From PALSA-612 sp963791225 (GTDB lineage Bacteria; Actinomycetota; Thermoleophilia; Gaiellales; Gaiellaceae): DNA of 64,000 bases. Positions 8,744 to 18,081 of the stretch are shown in pieces (within the stretch, counting starts at the first letter, position 1; the number at the start of each line of letters is the position of its first letter). The stretch is from positions 1,643,308 to 1,707,307 of the forward strand of contig CAWBRV010000003.1 in assembly GCA_963791225.1 (NCBI GenBank), given 5' to 3'. The notes under the pieces were generated by a model. It was not told the origin of the DNA and made no database searches. It saw nothing but the letters and a program-made list of their open reading frames with translations. The position numbers were made by a program, and so were the translations under genes.

Positions 8744-10105
8744 TCACGCGTGGGTGACGTCCTGGTGCCGAATGTCGGGCACTTCCGGGGCCGCCCCTTG
8801 CGCGAGGAGCTCGGGCACGCCGGCGTGGACGAGGGGCCGGGCGTCGAGGCCATGGGCGGCGAGAACACTCGCGGCGACGGCGGCGCGCGGGCCGCTCTCG
8901 CAGACCGTGATCAACATGCGGTCGGGAGGCAGGCCGTCAGCGAGCCCGCCCGCCAGCCTGTACGGGATGTGGCGGCTCCCGGGGAGCGGCGACTCCTCGC
9001 GCTCGCTCTCCTCGCGGACGTCGACGAGCTCCGCGGAGCCGTCGGCCAGGAGGGCGTTCACCTCGTCCAGGTGGACGGGCGCGAGCGTGACCGTCGATCC
9101 CGCAACCGGGCCGACGAGCATGCCTGCGAGCTCGAGGAATCCGACCGAGCGCAGTCCGCGGGCGGCGCGCGTGGCCTCCTCGAGCGACGCCGCATGCACG
9201 ACGGCCGGCGAGGACGTCGAGAGCACGAACCCGGCCTTGATCGCGAACGAGTGGCCCGAGACAGGGACGTTGACGGCGCCTGGCAGATGACCTGCCGCGA
9301 AGACGTCGAACGGCCGCACGTCGAGCACGGGTGCGTCGCCCGCCGCCTCGAGGCGAGGCACGTCCACGGCTGCGCCGAGGAACGGCCCGCGGTTGAGTGC
9401 AACGATGCGCTCGAGATTGGGCGGCCGCGGGGCCGAGACGGCCGCCGACTCGGCGACGAACGCGTCCACGGTCGCAAGTGCGAGCGCGGGGTTGAACCGG
9501 CGCTCGAAGCCGATCGTCGTCGACGCCTTCGAGCTCATGCCCTTCCCGCACAACGACCCCGCGACGTGGCCCGGATACACCTCGACGCCGTCGCTCAACT
9601 CGAGCAGCCTGTGCAGGCTGTGGAAGAGCCCCTCGGCACCTTCCTCGGCCTCCACTGCGAGATCGGGGCGCGCCGCGTCGCCGACGAACAGCGAGTCGCC
9701 TGTCAAGAGCAGCCAGGGCTCGTCGGCGCGCGTCAGGTCGGTGACGGCAAAGCAGCAGTGCTCCGGGCGGTGGCCGGGCGTGTGGATGACGCGGAGGGCG
9801 ACGTTGCCGACGACGATCTCGTCGCCGTCCGCAAGCGGCTGCGACGGGTACTCGGCGCCGGCCAGCGCGTGCACGGCGACCGGGACGCCGTGCTCGAGCG
9901 CGAGGCGTCCGTGGCCTGAGACGTGGTCGGCGTGCGTGTGCGTCTCGAGGACGCGCACGATCCTGACCTCGCGCCTGGCCGCCTCCTGGAGGTACTGCTC
10001 GATCGCGTACGCGGGGTCGACGACGACCGCCTCGCCGGCGTCTTCGCACCCGATCAGGTAGGACGCGCAACCGAGGTCGTCGTCCACGAACTGCTTGAAA
10101 AGCAT
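8744..10105 (-). CDS. MBL-fold hydrolase with two rhodanese domains
   Basis: 453-aa fusion: metallo-beta-lactamase domain (about residues 1-240) with the metal motif ETHTHADHVSG, an HTPGHRPEHCC segment and a GDSLFVGDAARPDL segment as in ETHE1-type persulfide dioxygenases, then two rhodanese-like domains. The second rhodanese has the catalytic-loop Cys in TVCESGPRAAVA; the first lacks a Cys at the equivalent place (HAASLEEAT) and is probably non-catalytic. Layout matches CstB/BlhA-like sulfur enzymes, so oxidation or transfer of persulfide sulfur is likely. The N-terminal ATG is preceded by TAGCCT with 7-nt spacing, predicting leaderless translation. Confidence 0.88.
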   Translation of the reverse strand: MLFKQFVDDDLGCASYLIGCEDAGEAVVVDPAYAIEQYLQEAARREVRIVRVLETHTHADHVSGHGRLALEHGVPVAVHALAGAEYPSQPLADGDEIVVGNVALRVIHTPGHRPEHCCFAVTDLTRADEPWLLLTGDSLFVGDAARPDLAVEAEEGAEGLFHSLHRLLELSDGVEVYPGHVAGSLCGKGMSSKASTTIGFERRFNPALALATVDAFVAESAAVSAPRPPNLERIVALNRGPFLGAAVDVPRLEAAGDAPVLDVRPFDVFAAGHLPGAVNVPVSGHSFAIKAGFVLSTSSPAVVHAASLEEATRAARGLRSVGFLELAGMLVGPVAGSTVTLAPVHLDEVNALLADGSAELVDVREESEREESPLPGSRHIPYRLAGGLADGLPPDRMLITVCESGPRAAVAASVLAAHGLDARPLVHAGVPELLAQGAAPEVPDIRHQDVTHA

Positions 10106-10112
10106 CGCGGCC

Positions 10113-10118
10113 AGGCTA
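10113..10118 (-). promoter_or_regulatory. -10 box of the MBL-rhodanese gene
   Basis: Minus-strand TAGCCT, 7 nt before ATG(10105). Fits the leaderless pattern found throughout the window. Confidence 0.5.
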
Positions 10119-10203
10119 ACAGCGCCAGGTTTGGGAACGCACGAGATCGGGTATCTACCACCGTTTCATCCGGGGCGTCGGCAGATCAGGAGGGAGCAGC
10201 GAG

Positions 10204-11360
10204 ATGGCGAGACGTGTCGCGCGCTCGGCCTACGTGATCGGCGTCCTTGTCTTCGTTGTCGGCGTAGCGGCGGTCGGGATCGGGTCCGGATCGACGGGTG
10301 GCCGTCCGACCTCGGCCTCGGTCGGGGCCGCGATGGACGCGCTCTGGGCGAAGTACGCCTCCTCCTCGCACCTCGTCGGTCTCTGCGTGGGTGCCGTGGA
10401 CGATCGCGTCAAGCTGGACAAGTGCTACGGGAAGAAGGCAGCCGGGAGGAACGCGCCGGCGGACACGAAGACGCTCTTCCGAATCGAGTCGCTCTCGAAG
10501 ACGTTTGTCGCCACCCTGCTCGCGCTGCGGGTGCACCAGGGGTCGGTGAAGCTGAACGACGAGGTCAGGACCTACATCCCGCTGCTCGGGGGGCAACCGC
10601 TCTTTCCGTCTTCGCTGACGCTGGTCGACCTGGCCGACCACTACTCCGGGCTGCCCAAGCCCACCAAGTCTGCGGCGAACGTGAACGACTTCTTCCTGAA
10701 GACGGCCGCGTGCCTCACCAAGCCGTCGTGTCGCCACGACGTGCCCGGCCACAGCTACTTCTACTCGAACTGGGGGTTCTCGCTGCTCGGCAACCTCCTC
10801 GGCCTCCACGACGGCTTCTCGGACGGGCCGCTCGGGCCGTGGGAGAAGGACAACGTGAAAGCGATCACCACTCCGCTCGGGATGCCGGACACCCGCTCGC
10901 TACCCGACTGGGTCGCCGACCCCTTGAACTTCGGCGAGCACGTTGCGAAAGGCGACAAGAAGGGGGAGCCGCCGGCGCCCCGTACGCGGATCCCGGCGGC
11001 GGGCTCTACTCGACCGCCGACGACATGCTCAAGTGGATGCGGTTCTCGATGGGCCTCTCCGGGCCCCCCAACCTGCTGGCCGCACATCACCTGCTCTACG
11101 ACACCGCCAGCCTGCCGACCGCCGCGGCGAACGAGAAGATCGGCCTCGCCTGGAACGTCAACACCTCGACGGGCACGTCCTGCGTCTGGAAGGGCGGCGA
11201 CGGCCAGGGCTTCCACTCCTACATGCTGTTCGTGAAGGGCCAGAAGCGCGGCGTCTTCCTGCTCTTCAACAACGCTCCGGTCACGAGCAAGTTCACGATC
11301 GGCAAGGAGTTGCTGAACACCCTGCCCGCAACGCCGGGCGCCGGGTCGCCGACGTGCTAG
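10204..11360 (+). pseudogene. Serine hydrolase (beta-lactamase/PBP-like), frameshifted
   Basis: Secreted or membrane-anchored S12-type serine hydrolase. The N-terminal part (signal-anchor RSAYVIGVLVFVVGVAAV, then SLSK with Ser-96 and Lys-99, then the YSN motif in FYSNWGFSLLG) reads in one frame up to about 10975. The C-terminal part (YADPGGGLYSTADDM, then WKGGDGQGFHSY) continues in the frame one base earlier up to the stop at 11358-11360. The total length implies one missing base, near the G5/C4 runs at 10970-10984. A strong AGGAGG lies at 10188-10193. It may be a real disruption or a sequencing error; if intact it would act on cell-wall peptides or beta-lactam-like amides. Confidence 0.8.
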
Positions 11361-12490
11361 AGGCCGAGGTGCTTGGCGATCACCATGCGTTGCACCTCGT
11401 TCGTGCCCTCGCCGATCTCGAGCACCTTCTGGTCGCGGTAGAGCCGTGAGATCGCGTACTCGTCCATGAACCCGTAGCCGCCGTGGATCTGCAACGCGTG
11501 GTTGACCGCGCGCTGCGAGAGCTCCCCCGTGTACAGCTTCGCCATCGCCGCCTCGAGCGCGAACGGGCGGCCCGCGTCCTTGAGCCAGGCGGCCTTGTGG
11601 ACGAGTTGCCGGCCGGCCTCGATCTCGGTCGCCATGTCGGCGAGCTTGAACTGGATCGCCTGGAACGAGCCGATCGGGCGGCCGAACTGTCGGCGCTCCT
11701 TGGCGTACGCGAGCGCGAGGTCGTACGCACCCTGGGCGAGGCCGACGCCCATCGCCGCGACCGAGATCCGGCCGCCGTCGAGGATCTCGAGGAACTGCGC
11801 GAAGCCGCGACCGCGCTCGCCGAGCAGATTGCCCTCCGGCACGGTGCAGTCCTGGAACGACAGCTCGCGGGTGTCGGACGCGCGCCACCCGAGCTTCTGC
11901 ATCGGCGCCGAGATCACGTAGCCCGGCGTGCCGTTCTGGACGACGATGTTCGAGATCTCGTCCTCGCCGGTGCGAGCCGTGATCGTCACGCAGGCACTGA
12001 TGTCCGTGCCGGCGTTCGTGATGAAGATCTTCGAGCCGTTCACGACCCACTGCCGGTCGCGAAGCTCGGCGTGCGTCTGCGTCGCGCCCGCGTCGGAGCC
12101 GGCACCCGGCTCGGTCAGGCCGAACGCGGCCAGCTTGCGGCCCGAGGCGAGATCCGGAAGCCAGTCGCGCTTCTGCTCCTCCGAGCCGAACAGGAGAATC
12201 GGCATCGTCCCGAGGGAGGTGTGCGCGGCGACCGTGATCGCGACGGACGAGTCGATGCGGGTCAGCTCCTCGATCGCGATCGCGTACGACACCGTGTCGC
12301 CGCCCGCGCCGCCGTACTCCTGCGGCACGGGGATGCCCATGAGCCCGAGCCCGGCCAGCTCGGCCACGAGCTCGTAGGGGAAGCGATGCTCGCGGTCGAG
12401 CTCCTCGGCGACGGGGCCGACGCGCTCGACGGCGAAGTCGCGCACCGTCTGGCGGATCAGCTCCTGCTCGTCGGAAAGGTCGAAGTTCAT
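11357..12490 (-). CDS. Acyl-CoA dehydrogenase
   Basis: 377-aa FAD enzyme of the short/branched-chain acyl-CoA dehydrogenase family, which introduces the alpha-beta double bond and passes electrons to ETF. Signatures: FGLTEPGAGSDAGATQT (FAD/substrate loop), the ERRQFGRPIGSFQAIQFKLADM block, and the catalytic-base region YRDQKVLEIGEGTNEVQR. Length and motifs are normal. The start ATG overlaps the stop of the aminopeptidase gene by 4 bp, so it is translationally coupled. Its 3' end overlaps the stop of the convergent serine-hydrolase gene. With the carboxylase and hydratase genes at 16-21 kb it could serve branched-chain amino-acid breakdown (isovaleryl-CoA or butyryl-CoA); substrate is not assignable from sequence alone. 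Confidence 0.92.
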   Translation of the reverse strand: MNFDLSDEQELIRQTVRDFAVERVGPVAEELDREHRFPYELVAELAGLGLMGIPVPQEYGGAGGDTVSYAIAIEELTRIDSSVAITVAAHTSLGTMPILLFGSEEQKRDWLPDLASGRKLAAFGLTEPGAGSDAGATQTHAELRDRQWVVNGSKIFITNAGTDISACVTITARTGEDEISNIVVQNGTPGYVISAPMQKLGWRASDTRELSFQDCTVPEGNLLGERGRGFAQFLEILDGGRISVAAMGVGLAQGAYDLALAYAKERRQFGRPIGSFQAIQFKLADMATEIEAGRQLVHKAAWLKDAGRPFALEAAMAKLYTGELSQRAVNHALQIHGGYGFMDEYAISRLYRDQKVLEIGEGTNEVQRMVIAKHLGL

Positions 12491-13938
12491 TCTGCGAGGC
12501 GCGTGGCGAGCTCGGTCAGGAGCCGGACGCCGTAACCGGTTCCCCCTCGCTGCGAGATGTAGTCGCCGCGCGACCACGTGAGGAAGGCAGGGCCGGCGAT
12601 GTCCAGGTGCGCCCACGGGCCCTCGCCGGCGAACTCCCGCAGGAACTCGGCGGCGTAGACGGGGATGCCCTGGTTGCGGGTCGAGTGGTTCTTCAGGTCG
12701 GCGAAATCGGACTGGATGAACCTGCGGTAGCGCGGATGCATCGGCCACGGCCAGGCGTGGTCGCCGCTTGTCTCGCCGGCGGCGACGATGTCGTCGCGCC
12801 AGCCGTCGTCGTTGGCGAAGACGCCTGCGTAGAAGTCGCCCAGCGCGCGGCTCATCGCGCCTGTCAGCGTGGCCAGATCGACGACGTGGGTGGCGCCCTG
12901 CTCACGCGTGTAGACGAGCGCGTCGGCGAGCACGAGCCTGCCCTCGGCGTCGGTGTTCGTGATCTCGATCGTCTTGCCGTTCGAGGCCGTGAGGACGTCA
13001 CCGGGACGGAAGCTGCCGCCGCCCATGACGTTCTCGGCCGCGGCCACGACCGTCAGAACGCGGATCGGCAGCTCGAGTTCGGCGATCGCTCCTGTCGCGG
13101 CGACGACCGCGGCGGCGCCGGACATGTCCCCGCGCATCTCCTCCATGAACAGCGCCGGCTTGAGCGCGAGGCCGCCGCTGTCGAACGTGATGCCCTTGCC
13201 GACGAGGCCGAGCACGAGGCCGGGTACGGCCGGCGCGGACGGCTCGTGGCGCAGCACGATCAGGCGCGGCGGGTTGTGGCTGCCCTTGCCGACGCCGAGT
13301 AGCGCACCCATCCCGCGGCGCTCCATCTCGTCCGGGTCGAGCGCCTCCGCGGTGAGCGTGTCGAAACGGGAGGCGATCTCCGCGGCCCGGTCGGCGAACG
13401 TCATCGGCGTGAGCTCGTTCCCGGGCGCGTTCGCGAGATCGCGGGCGCGGTTCGTCCAGGCCGAGGCGATCCCGGCGCGGCGCGCGTCCTGGTCCACGTG
13501 CGCGCCGCCGACGAGCGTGAACCGCCCGACCGCCTGTGCGAGGCGGCCGTTCGTCTTCCAGGCACCAGGCTGGTAGCCGCCGAGCACGGCGCCCTCGACC
13601 GCTGCTCGGGCCTGCTCGGCGGCGGAAAAGGGAAGCGACTCGTCGAGGAGCCACGCGGCATCGCCGCCGCCCGTGGCCTGCAGCTCGCGTACGGCGGCCG
13701 CGGCCGCGTCGCGGACGGCGTCGAGCTCGAGCTCTCCCCTCGGGCCGAGGCCGGCGACCACGGCCCGGCGCCCGCCGAGGCGGACGAGGCGCGCGACGCC
13801 GCGGTCGGTGCTCGCGTCGCGGGAGACGAGCGCATCGGCGACCCCGTCGGCGGCGCTCAAAAACGACTGCGGCGGGTCGGCGACGGCGACGACGAGCGTC
13901 GAACCTTCAGGCGCCTCAACGGCGACGTCGATCTCCAT
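12487..13938 (-). CDS. pepA: Leucyl aminopeptidase (M17)
   Basis: Cytosolic dizinc aminopeptidase that releases N-terminal residues from peptides. The 483-aa protein has the M17 N-terminal domain and a catalytic domain with the family signature NTDAEGRLVLADAL; the metal ligands in GKGITFDSGG and the MRGDMSGAA segment are present. It forms a coupled pair with the acyl-CoA dehydrogenase downstream, linking peptide (leucine) release with acyl-CoA oxidation by context only. A minus-strand TAGCAT box lies 10 nt upstream of the ATG. Confidence 0.93.
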   Translation of the reverse strand: MEIDVAVEAPEGSTLVVAVADPPQSFLSAADGVADALVSRDASTDRGVARLVRLGGRRAVVAGLGPRGELELDAVRDAAAAAVRELQATGGGDAAWLLDESLPFSAAEQARAAVEGAVLGGYQPGAWKTNGRLAQAVGRFTLVGGAHVDQDARRAGIASAWTNRARDLANAPGNELTPMTFADRAAEIASRFDTLTAEALDPDEMERRGMGALLGVGKGSHNPPRLIVLRHEPSAPAVPGLVLGLVGKGITFDSGGLALKPALFMEEMRGDMSGAAAVVAATGAIAELELPIRVLTVVAAAENVMGGGSFRPGDVLTASNGKTIEITNTDAEGRLVLADALVYTREQGATHVVDLATLTGAMSRALGDFYAGVFANDDGWRDDIVAAGETSGDHAWPWPMHPRYRRFIQSDFADLKNHSTRNQGIPVYAAEFLREFAGEGPWAHLDIAGPAFLTWSRGDYISQRGGTGYGVRLLTELATRLAE

Positions 13939-13987
13939 CGCGGCGGCGATGCTACCCCAAGCAGCCGGGGGGCCTGCACCTGGCTAG

Positions 13988-13993
13988 TACGCT
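13988..13993 (+). promoter_or_regulatory. -10 box of the Fsr-like MFS gene
   Basis: TACGCT, 6 nt before ATG(14000). Leaderless arrangement. Confidence 0.5.
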
Positions 13994-13999
13994 CAGGTC

Positions 14000-15187
14000 A
14001 TGCTGGCGGGGATCGACCGGCGGGCGATGACGGGGCTCTCCACGGGGCACCTGGCGGTCGACTTCGCGGGCGGAGCGGTTCCAGCTCTGCTGCCCTTCTT
14101 CAAGGACCGATTCGACCTCTCGTACACGCTCGCCGCCGTGATCGTGCTCGCATCGACGTTCTCAAGCTCCGTCATTCAGCCGCTGTTCGGCCTCTGGTCG
14201 GACCGGCGAGGCGCTCTCTGGCTGCTCTCGACCGGAGTTGCCGTCGCCGGCGTCGGCATCGCGCTTGCCGCGGCGGCCCCCGCCTACGGGCTGGTTGTTC
14301 TTTGCGTCATCGTCAGCGGGCTCGGGACGGCGGCCTTCCATCCGGAGGGGTCGAAGTTCGCCGCGTACGCGAGTGGCGACCGGCGGGCGAGCGGCATGTC
14401 GGTGTTCTCGGTGGGCGGGAACATCGGCTACGCGCTCGGAGCGCTCGTGACCACACCGATCGTGATCGCGTTCGGCCTCACGGGCGGCCTGCTCCTGATG
14501 ATCCCAGGACTCGTCGTCGCCGGCATGCTCCTGCGCCTTCTCCCCTATCTGGTCTCCCTGGAGCCCGGGGGGACGGAACGCAGCAGCGGCGTGCCGGCGT
14601 CGGTGAAGGAGCAACCGGGCGCGATGGCGCTCCTGCTCGTGGTCGTCGCGCTCCGGAGTGTGGCCTGGTTCGGCCTGTTGACGTTCGTCCCGCTCTGGGA
14701 GGTCTCGATCGGCAACTCGAAGAGCTACGGCTCGCACCTGCTCTCGCTGATGCTGGTCACGGGCGCGGTCGGGACCCTGCTCGCCGGACCCGCCGCGGAC
14801 CGGATCGGGCGGCGACCCGTCCTGATGGCGAGCTGCATCGTCGTCCCGCCTGCGATCCTGATCTTCGTCCTCGTCGGCGGCGTCCCAGGAGCGCTCGCCC
14901 TGTGCGTGATCGGGCCTGCGGTCGTCGGGACGTTCGGGGTGACGATGGTGATGAGCCAGGAGTACCTGCCGCGGCACATCGGCATGGCGTCGGGCCTCTC
15001 GATCGGCCTGTCGATCGGCCTCGGCGGCATCGCGGCGGTGATCCTCGGTGCCGTCGCCGACGCCGTCGACCTGAAGACGGCGTTCTACGTCTGCGCGGCG
15101 GCACCGATCCTCGGAGCGGTGCTGACGGCGCTGCTGCCCTCGTCTCGGGCGCCTCGCGGGCTCGCTCCCGAGATGGCCCCGTCGTGA
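14000..15187 (+). CDS. MFS transporter, fosmidomycin-resistance (Fsr) type
   Basis: 395-aa, about twelve-TM efflux protein. The N-terminal GHLAVDFAGGAVPALLPF, the early loop segment SDRRGALWLLS and the AFHPEGSKFAAY motif are typical of the Fsr/fosmidomycin-resistance branch of MFS, which exports fosmidomycin and related small molecules in enterobacteria. Actual substrate here is unknown. Transcribed from its own leaderless promoter, divergent from pepA, and followed at 15 bp by the SCP2 gene on the same strand. Confidence 0.87.
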   Translation: MLAGIDRRAMTGLSTGHLAVDFAGGAVPALLPFFKDRFDLSYTLAAVIVLASTFSSSVIQPLFGLWSDRRGALWLLSTGVAVAGVGIALAAAAPAYGLVVLCVIVSGLGTAAFHPEGSKFAAYASGDRRASGMSVFSVGGNIGYALGALVTTPIVIAFGLTGGLLLMIPGLVVAGMLLRLLPYLVSLEPGGTERSSGVPASVKEQPGAMALLLVVVALRSVAWFGLLTFVPLWEVSIGNSKSYGSHLLSLMLVTGAVGTLLAGPAADRIGRRPVLMASCIVVPPAILIFVLVGGVPGALALCVIGPAVVGTFGVTMVMSQEYLPRHIGMASGLSIGLSIGLGGIAAVILGAVADAVDLKTAFYVCAAAPILGAVLTALLPSSRAPRGLAPEMAPS

Positions 15188-15189
15188 GA

Positions 15190-15195
15190 TAGCCT
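15190..15195 (+). promoter_or_regulatory. -10 box of the SCP2 gene
   Basis: TAGCCT directly after the MFS stop and 7 nt before GTG(15203). It suggests that SCP2 has its own promoter, although it lies close behind the MFS gene. Confidence 0.45.
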
Positions 15196-15202
15196 CCGGC
15201 CC

Positions 15203-15517
15203 GTGGCTCAGACCGCGAAGGAGTTCTTCGAGTTGCTGCCGGACCGCGTCAACGGCGGCGGGCACGCGACGGGAATCGTGGCGAGCTATGTATTCGACAT
15301 CGCCGGCAGCGGCACCTGGACGGTGAAGGTCGACGACGGCAAGGTCGCGGTCACCGAAGGCGACTTCGGCGGCGACTGCACGGTCTCGGCGTCGGAAGAG
15401 ACGTTCCAGAAGATCATCGACGGCCGGCAGAATCCGCTCACGGCGTACATGACCGGGAAGCTCAAGGTCAAGGGCGACGTGAGCGCCGCGCTCAAGCTCA
15501 AGGACGTCCTCGCCTAG
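15203..15517 (+). CDS. SCP2 sterol-carrier domain protein
   Basis: 104-aa single-domain protein of the SCP2 family, a hydrophobic pocket that binds lipids, sterols or acyl-CoA. The pattern WTVKVDDGKVAVTEGDF followed by DCTVSASEETFQKIIDG and LTAYMTGKLKVKGDVSAALKL is diagnostic. It is followed after 2 bp by an HSL-type esterase gene, so both may act on the same lipid substrate. GTG start chosen by the TAGCCT box. Confidence 0.9.
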   Translation: MAQTAKEFFELLPDRVNGGGHATGIVASYVFDIAGSGTWTVKVDDGKVAVTEGDFGGDCTVSASEETFQKIIDGRQNPLTAYMTGKLKVKGDVSAALKLKDVLA

Positions 15518-15519
15518 CG

Positions 15520-16458
15520 ATGCCGCTCGACCCGCAGGCCCGGGCGTTCCTCGACCAGATGGTCGAGCTCGGCGTGCCCGGTCTCGGCGAGCTGCCGCCG
15601 GACGAGGCCAGGGCCGCCGGAGACGCCGCCTCGGAGGCGGTGTTCGGGCCTGTCGTCGAGGTGCCGTGGGTGGAGCGCGCCGTGCCGGGCCCTGCCGGGC
15701 AGATCCCGACGCGTGTCTACCAGCCCGGGGACGATCCCGCGCCGGTGCTCGTGTACTTCCACGGCGGCGGCTGGGTGCTCGGCAGCCTGGTCACGCATCA
15801 CGGCGTCTGCGCCACGCTCGCTCGGCTGTCCGGCTGCGTCGTCTGCTCGGTCGACTACCGGCTCGCGCCGGAGCACCGCTTCCCGGCGGCGATCGACGAC
15901 GCCTGGGCGGCGACGACGTGGATCGCCGAGCACGCCGAGGAGATCGGCGGACGGCCGGGGGCGCTCGCGGTCGGCGGCGACAGCGCCGGCGGGAACCTGG
16001 CCGCCGTCTGCGCGCTGCGCGCCCGGGACGAAGGGTTGCCGCTCGCGTTGCAGCTGCTCGTCTATCCCGTGTGCGACGCCGACCTGGACACGTCCACCTA
16101 CCGCGAGTTCGCGGACGGCTACTTTCTGACCGCGGACGGGATGCGCTGGTTCTGGGACCACTACCTCCCGGAGGGTGACGGCGACCGCTTCCAGCCCGAT
16201 GCGTCGCCGCTCCGCGCGGCCGACGTCGGTGGCACGGCGCCGGCGCTCGTGATGACGGTCGAGTTCGACCCGCTGCGAGACGAGGGCGAAGCCTTCGCCC
16301 GGCGCCTCGAAGAGGCGGGCGTCCCGGTCACGCTCACCCGCTACGACGGGATGATCCACGGCTTCTTCCGCATGCCAGGCGTGATCGGCCGTGCGAACGA
16401 CGCGCTCGCCGAGGCGGCCGAGGCGTTGCGCGCGGCGTTCGCCGCTGCGGCCGTGTAG
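15520..16458 (+). CDS. Alpha/beta hydrolase, hormone-sensitive lipase family
   Basis: 312-aa esterase/lipase. The oxyanion-hole motif HGGGWVLGS (about residue 85), the SVDYRLAPEHRFPAAI segment and the nucleophile elbow GDSAGGN (about residue 155) place it in the HSL/bacterial family IV group. The acid is expected in TVEFDPLRDEG and the His in DGMIHGFFRM. No signal peptide. Two bases after the SCP2 stop, hence the same transcript. Convergent with the carboxylase gene. Confidence 0.9.
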   Translation: MPLDPQARAFLDQMVELGVPGLGELPPDEARAAGDAASEAVFGPVVEVPWVERAVPGPAGQIPTRVYQPGDDPAPVLVYFHGGGWVLGSLVTHHGVCATLARLSGCVVCSVDYRLAPEHRFPAAIDDAWAATTWIAEHAEEIGGRPGALAVGGDSAGGNLAAVCALRARDEGLPLALQLLVYPVCDADLDTSTYREFADGYFLTADGMRWFWDHYLPEGDGDRFQPDASPLRAADVGGTAPALVMTVEFDPLRDEGEAFARRLEEAGVPVTLTRYDGMIHGFFRMPGVIGRANDALAEAAEALRAAFAAAAV

Positions 16459-16462
16459 CCGC

Positions 16463-18076
16463 TCACTCCTCGAGCTCGACCAGGAGCGCTCCGCCCGCGA
16501 CGCGGTCACCCTCGCGCACGTGGACGTGCTTGACGACGGCCTCGTAGGGCGACACGAGCGGCGTCTCCATCTTCATCGCCTCGAGGACGATCAAGGGCTG
16601 CCTTGCCGCCACCTCGTCGCCCGCGGCCACGAGCACGCGGATGACGGTGCCGGGCATGGGTGCCGTCACCGAGCTTTCGAAGCCGCGTGCGCCGCGCACG
16701 TGCTCGACCGCGTCGGCATCGGGCGGTGCGACCGGAGGCGGAGGGGGGAGGTTGAGCCGGAACGGTCTTCGCCACGGTCGCTGCGCTGCACGGGTGGGTC
16801 GCGCGGAGAGCGGCGGATGCTCGACGAGGAAGGCGGTCGTCGTCTCGCCGGCGCGAACGCCTGGGTGGCCGACGAGCCAGCGCAGGAAGGGGAGGTTCGT
16901 CGTCACGCCTTCGACGGCCGTCTCCGCGAGCGCCGCCGCGAGGCGGTCGAGCGCGTCGTCGCGCGTGCGTCCGTGCGCGATCAGCTTCGCGATCATCGGG
17001 TCGTAGACGAGCCCGATCTCGTCGCCCTCCTCGACGCCCGCGTCGACGCGGATGCCCTCCGGAAGCCGGAGCCGCTCGATCCGGCCGGCCTGGGGCAAGA
17101 ACGTCCGCGGGTCCTCCGCGTAGAGCCGCACCTCGACCGCGTGCCCCTCGGCCAAGTAACGAGGTGTTACTTGGTTGCCGGCGGCGATCGCGAGCTGCTC
17201 CGCGACGAGGTCGACGCCGGTCACGAGCTCGGTGACGGGGTGCTCGACCTGGATGCGGCCGTTCAGCTCGAGGAACCAGAAGTCGGGGCCGTCGAGCATG
17301 AACTCGGCGGTGCCGGCGCTCCGGTAGCCGATTGCCTGCGCGAACGCGATCGCCGCCTCGCTCATCCTGGCGCGCAGGTCGGAGTCGAGCGCGGTCGACG
17401 GCGACTCCTCCAGCAGCTTCTGGTGGCGCCGCTGGACCGAGCACTCGCGCTCGCCGAGCGAGGCCACCGTGCCGGCACCGTCGGCGAGCAGCTGGATCTC
17501 GACGTGACGAGGGCGCTCGACGTAGCGCTCGCAGAAGACGCGGTCGTCCCCGAACGCCCCTTCCGCCTCTCGGCGCGCGGCGGCCAGTGCCTCGTCGAGC
17601 CCGGCCGGGTCACGGACGACCCGCATCCCGCGGCCGCCACCGCCGGCCGCGGCCTTGACCACGAGCGGGAACCCGATCTCGGCCGGATCGCCCTGCTCGA
17701 CGACGGGCACGCCGACGCTCCGTGCGATCTCCTTGGCGGCGAGCTTGTCGCCGCCGCGGCGCAGGCTCTCCGGCGACGGCCCGACGAACGCGAGGTCTGC
17801 CGCTTCGACCGCCTCGGCGAAGACCGGGCTCTCGGCGAGGAAGCCGTAGCCGGGATGCACCGCCTGTGCGCCGGTCTCGCGGGCCGCCCGGATGTGCTCT
17901 GCAGGATCGAGGTAACTCGCGATCTCGACCGTCTCGTCCGCGGAGCGGGCGTGGAGCGAACCGGCGTCATGCGGCGCGACGACGGCGACCGTCCCGATCC
18001 CGAGGTTCCGGCACGTCCGGAAGATCCGCACCGCGATCTCGCCGCGGTTGGCCACGAGCAGCTTTTCGATCGCCAT
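16463..18076 (-). CDS. Acyl-CoA carboxylase alpha subunit (biotin carboxylase + BCCP)
   Basis: 537-aa subunit that carboxylates biotin with ATP and bicarbonate and carries the carboxybiotin. N-terminal biotin carboxylase domain (KLLVANRGEIAVRIFRTCR, ATP-grasp loop GGGGRGMR, catalytic ELNGRIQVEHPVTE) to about residue 445; then a short Pro-rich linker (LPPPPPV) and a C-terminal biotinyl domain with EAMKMET, biotinylated Lys-502. Shorter than mitochondrial MCC alpha because the middle domain is nearly absent. With the LiuB-like carboxyltransferase and LiuC-like hydratase nearby, 3-methylcrotonyl-CoA carboxylase is the best guess; propionyl- or acetyl-CoA carboxylase is possible. Start ATG is 5 bp after the hydratase stop. 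Confidence 0.9.
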   Translation of the reverse strand: MAIEKLLVANRGEIAVRIFRTCRNLGIGTVAVVAPHDAGSLHARSADETVEIASYLDPAEHIRAARETGAQAVHPGYGFLAESPVFAEAVEAADLAFVGPSPESLRRGGDKLAAKEIARSVGVPVVEQGDPAEIGFPLVVKAAAGGGGRGMRVVRDPAGLDEALAAARREAEGAFGDDRVFCERYVERPRHVEIQLLADGAGTVASLGERECSVQRRHQKLLEESPSTALDSDLRARMSEAAIAFAQAIGYRSAGTAEFMLDGPDFWFLELNGRIQVEHPVTELVTGVDLVAEQLAIAAGNQVTPRYLAEGHAVEVRLYAEDPRTFLPQAGRIERLRLPEGIRVDAGVEEGDEIGLVYDPMIAKLIAHGRTRDDALDRLAAALAETAVEGVTTNLPFLRWLVGHPGVRAGETTTAFLVEHPPLSARPTRAAQRPWRRPFRLNLPPPPPVAPPDADAVEHVRGARGFESSVTAPMPGTVIRVLVAAGDEVAARQPLIVLEAMKMETPLVSPYEAVVKHVHVREGDRVAGGALLVELEE

Positions 18077-18081
18077 GCCGC

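Noticed and set aside
12607..15192. Several long antisense or off-frame open frames over pepA and the Fsr-like gene
   Set aside because: High GC content keeps these frames open; composition is Arg-rich and the true genes on the other frames have clear families.
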